Assembly: GCF_007954405.1 (NCBI RefSeq) | Contig: NZ_CP042344.1 | Coordinates: 2,852,001-2,916,000 of the forward strand | DNA length: 64,000 bases | Reading direction: 5' to 3' | Source: Comamonas flocculans | GTDB lineage: Bacteria > Pseudomonadota > Gammaproteobacteria > Burkholderiales > Burkholderiaceae_C | In this document: piece by piece, positions 61,956 to 64,000 of the stretch | How positions within the stretch are numbered: the stretch's first letter is position 1 | How the letters are laid out: the number at the start of each line of letters is the position of its first letter | Notes under the pieces: generated by a model | Told to the model about the DNA's origin: nothing | The model's input: only the letters and a program-made list of their open reading frames with translations | The model's database searches: none | Position numbers and translations under genes: made by a program

Positions 61956-62289
61956 GCTTTCCTTGAGGTGTTTTGCCGCTGCCTCAGTGCCCTGGTCCCC
62001 TGAAAAAGAGCATCGCACCAATGACCTGGCGCGAAACCGCAACCAGTTGCGGGAGCCGGGATGCGGTCCGGTGCGTCAATGAGAGCGCGACCCGTCGGTG
62101 GCTCCAGGTGTTTGTGGCGCTGACGGGATGAAGCTGGTGACCATCATGGCCGATGCCTGCACCACGCTGCGGGTCGGTGCTTCGGATGACCGCGCCTGGA
62201 CGGTGTCCAAAACTGCCGGGGCGACATCGGGCTGCTGACCGCTTGCAGCCGTGGGCGATGGTCCGCGCGTTGCAACGACCTCGGGGTGA
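61956..62289. other. 334-bp region without a recognisable gene after tRNA-Thr
   Basis: No open frame here has convincing coding character: the plus strand holds only a ~36-codon frame from ATG 62128, and the minus strand shows out-of-frame extensions of the next gene. I see no tRNA, IS end or direct repeat of the tRNA-Thr 3' end. It may hold the tRNA terminator and the 3' untranslated region of the sugar dehydrogenase gene, or decayed sequence. Confidence 0.5.
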
Positions 62290-63516
62290 TCACTTTGGCG
62301 TGAGCCGATACAAGCCGCCCTCGTGGCTGTCTTCGATCAACCACAGGGCACCATCGGGCGCCTGCTCGACGTCGCGGACGCGAAAGCCTACCGTCCAGTG
62401 CTCGGCTGGTTGCGCGCTCGCGCCGTGCACCTCGATGCGGTGCAGCGCGCGGCTGACGAGGCCGGATGCGAACGCCGAACCCTTCCACTGTGGAAACATT
62501 GCGCCGCTGTAGAACATCAGGTTGCCGGGCGCGAAAACGGGCGTCCAGTAGATCACGGGCTGGGCGAGATCGGGGCGCGTGTCGGGGCTTGCAATGGGCA
62601 CGCCGTTGTAGTTCACCGCGTAGGAGACCAGCGGCCAGCCATAGTTCTTGCCCGGCTCGATCAGGTTGAGTTCGTCGCCGCCACGCGGTCCGTGCTCGAG
62701 TACCCAAAGGCGGCCGTCCGGCGCGAACGCGAGGCCGTAGGGCGTGCGATGGCCCGAGGTCCAGGTCTCGGACGGCGTCAGATTGGGACCGTCAAAGACA
62801 TGGGTGCGCACAACCGGTGCGGCCTTGGCGGCCTGGGTGTCTCTTGGCGGATCGATCACGGGGACCGACCGTGCGCCAGTCTTGCCTTCCATGGGGTTGC
62901 CTGGTGCGGGCTTGCCGTCCAGGGTCAGCCGCAGGATTTTGCCGAGCGGTTGGTTCGGATCCTGGGCGGGGGTCATGCGCTGCCGATCGCCGGCCGCGAG
63001 GAAGAGAAACTTCTGGTCGGGTGAAAAGGCCACGGCGGCGCCGACCTGGCCTCCCTTGCCCTTGATCGGATCGCGCCAGATGACCTTCAGGTCTTGCAGC
63101 CTGGCGGTGCCTGTGCCGAGCCTGAGCGTCGCGCGGGCGAGCGCCAGGCTCGAGGTGCCCCGGACCTGTCCGGGCTCCGAATAGGTCAGATAGATCGCCC
63201 CGTCGCTCGCGTGGGACGGTGCGAGATAGACACCGAGCAGGCCGTTCTGGCGTTGATGGAACACCGGCGGCACGCCAGTGACTTGGAGCTTCTGCCCGGA
63301 CGGGGTCGTGAGGAAGAGCCTGCCGGGCTTCTCGGTGACCAGCATGCGCCCGTCCGGCAGGGAGGCAATGCGCCACGGCAGATCGAACTGCGCAACCTTG
63401 GTGAGCTTGAACGGCGGTGATGGGGTGGCGGGCAGACTTCCGGCATTGATCTGCGCGACCGCAGCCGTTGCGCCCAGGAGCAACCAGAGAATGGGTCCGA
63501 GCTTCGGGAATTGCAT
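62290..63516 (-). CDS. PQQ-dependent sugar dehydrogenase (glucose/sorbosone dehydrogenase family)
   Basis: 408 residues. A signal peptide (LGPILWLLLGATAAVAQ) is followed by a six-bladed beta propeller of the soluble aldose dehydrogenase type: LPWRIASLPDGRMLVTEKPGRL, FHQRQNGLLGVYLAPSH, FLFLAAGDRQ, GHRTPYGLAFAPDGRLWVLEHGPRGGDELN and GKNYGWPLVSY. It should act in the periplasm on aldose sugars with PQQ as cofactor. No pqq synthesis genes are in the window. It lies alone between tRNA-Thr and the DciA-like gene and looks like an accessory gene. Confidence 0.88.
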   Translation of the reverse strand: MQFPKLGPILWLLLGATAAVAQINAGSLPATPSPPFKLTKVAQFDLPWRIASLPDGRMLVTEKPGRLFLTTPSGQKLQVTGVPPVFHQRQNGLLGVYLAPSHASDGAIYLTYSEPGQVRGTSSLALARATLRLGTGTARLQDLKVIWRDPIKGKGGQVGAAVAFSPDQKFLFLAAGDRQRMTPAQDPNQPLGKILRLTLDGKPAPGNPMEGKTGARSVPVIDPPRDTQAAKAAPVVRTHVFDGPNLTPSETWTSGHRTPYGLAFAPDGRLWVLEHGPRGGDELNLIEPGKNYGWPLVSYAVNYNGVPIASPDTRPDLAQPVIYWTPVFAPGNLMFYSGAMFPQWKGSAFASGLVSRALHRIEVHGASAQPAEHWTVGFRVRDVEQAPDGALWLIEDSHEGGLYRLTPK

Positions 63517-63650
63517 GCTTCGCTCCTCAGTGGGCCGTCCGAGGAGTATGCGGCTACCGCGAGAGCAATGCCGGGCACCGGGCCATCGGCGCGACGGGTG
63601 CCGGGCCTCGCCTCCCGCAGGCTACGCCGCTGGCGTTTGCAGAGGCCGCG

Positions 63651-63986
63651 TCAGTCGGGTTGAATTTTCAGCCTGATCGCGCTAACCTCCCACCCCTTGC
63701 CGCGCAGGTGTGCAACAAACACCGGCAGCAGCTGCCTGAACTTGTTGGCAGCGGCGTTGCTGCGCACCAGCAGGCACCAGGTCTCGCCCTCGATGGGGCC
63801 GGCCTGCACCTGCGAGCGCAGCGGCATGGGGATGAGCGTCTGCAGCGACTGCAGGCGCTCTTTCGATTCGTGTGCCAGCGCCGCCAGGCGGGCGAGTGCG
63901 GGCGCTTCCTGGCTGGCCTGTTCCAGTGAGATGGCGTAGTGGCGACGCTGCACGGGCGAACTTGTTGCACAAAGAGGAGTGTGCAT
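63651..63986 (-). CDS. DciA/DUF721 family protein
   Basis: 111 residues from the ATG complementary to 63984-63986; the frame is open upstream to the window edge, so a slightly earlier start cannot be excluded. LIPMPLRSQVQAGPIEGETW followed by CLLV, FRQLLPVFVAHLRGKGW and the C-terminal IRLKIQ match the short betaproteobacterial DUF721/DciA type. DciA proteins load the replicative helicase DnaB in bacteria that lack DnaC; whether this short form does so is inferred. A 134-bp gap to the sugar dehydrogenase start holds nothing I recognise. Confidence 0.78.
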   Translation of the reverse strand: MHTPLCATSSPVQRRHYAISLEQASQEAPALARLAALAHESKERLQSLQTLIPMPLRSQVQAGPIEGETWCLLVRSNAAANKFRQLLPVFVAHLRGKGWEVSAIRLKIQPD

Positions 63987-64000
63987 TGTGCACCTGATCA

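Overview
The window is a GC-rich (clearly above 60% by eye) piece of a betaproteobacterial chromosome, most likely from the family Comamonadaceae (order Burkholderiales). The reasons are the 16S rRNA signature, the rrn layout with tRNA-Ile and tRNA-Ala in the spacer, classic Burkholderiales gene strings (ispG-hisS-yfgM-bamB-der-hfq-hflX-hflK-hflC-hisZ-purA; hisFIE-tatABC-deg-nif3 and petABC-sspAB) and a short interspersed repeat of a type I remember from this family. I do not assign a genus. Almost everything is core genome; I see no prophage, CRISPR array, toxin-antitoxin pair or complete insertion sequence.

Layout. 1-5,050: 3' end of nlpD, then rluD, scpB, rluB, ndk, rlmN. 5,070-16,780: one long plus-strand run: pilF, rodZ, ispG, hisS, yfgM-like, bamB, der, hfq, hflX, hflK, hflC, DUF2065 gene. 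16,840-19,980: hisZ, purA and a purine-type phosphoribosyltransferase. 20,000-25,900: a complete rRNA operon (16S, tRNA-Ile, tRNA-Ala, 23S, 5S, terminator). 25,990-28,080: a FimV-like inner-membrane protein. 28,100-33,760: thiamine region, with thiE, thiG, thiS and thiO on the minus strand, thiD on the plus strand, and a CytX-type permease on the minus strand behind a TPP riboswitch. 33,790-38,340: minus-strand fdxA and the haem genes hemC-hemD-hemX-hemY. 38,450-43,670: ppc, two small lipoprotein genes (one FlgO-like), then flhC and flhD facing them. 43,950-54,060: histidine genes hisC, hisB, hisH, hisA, hisF, hisI and hisE, interrupted by an oppositely oriented HD-GYP-like gene, followed by DUF4870, patatin, HIT, tatA, tatB and tatC. 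54,180-61,840: a DegS/DegQ-type protease (minus), nif3, pdxA, mscL (minus), petA-petB-petC, a strong terminator, sspA and sspB. 61,880-64,000: tRNA-Thr, a gene-poor stretch, a PQQ/sorbosone-type sugar dehydrogenase (minus) and a DciA/DUF721 gene (minus).

How the genes fit together. Blocks serve cofactor synthesis (thiamine, haem, pyridoxal phosphate, isoprenoids), histidine and purine synthesis, envelope biogenesis (BamB, RodZ, PilF, Tat, HflKC, Deg protease), respiration (cytochrome bc1) and RNA maturation (RluD, RluB, RlmN, Hfq). hisG and hisD are not beside hisC, although hisZ, the partner of short HisG, is present between hflC and purA.

The most interesting non-coding content is repeat DNA. 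A roughly 45-bp hairpin-plus-T-run element occurs seven times (near 8,141, 32,233, 32,282, 37,121, 42,718, 45,703 and 49,690). One copy lies in frame inside hemD and another reaches into the hisH start codon. Copies at gene ends lie in the sense direction, while copies inside operons or genes lie antisense. A 167-bp near-perfect palindrome bounded by CTAG, which looks like a miniature transposable element, sits between hisH and hisA and supplies the hisH stop codon. A separate 86-bp palindrome separates convergent tatC and the Deg protease gene.
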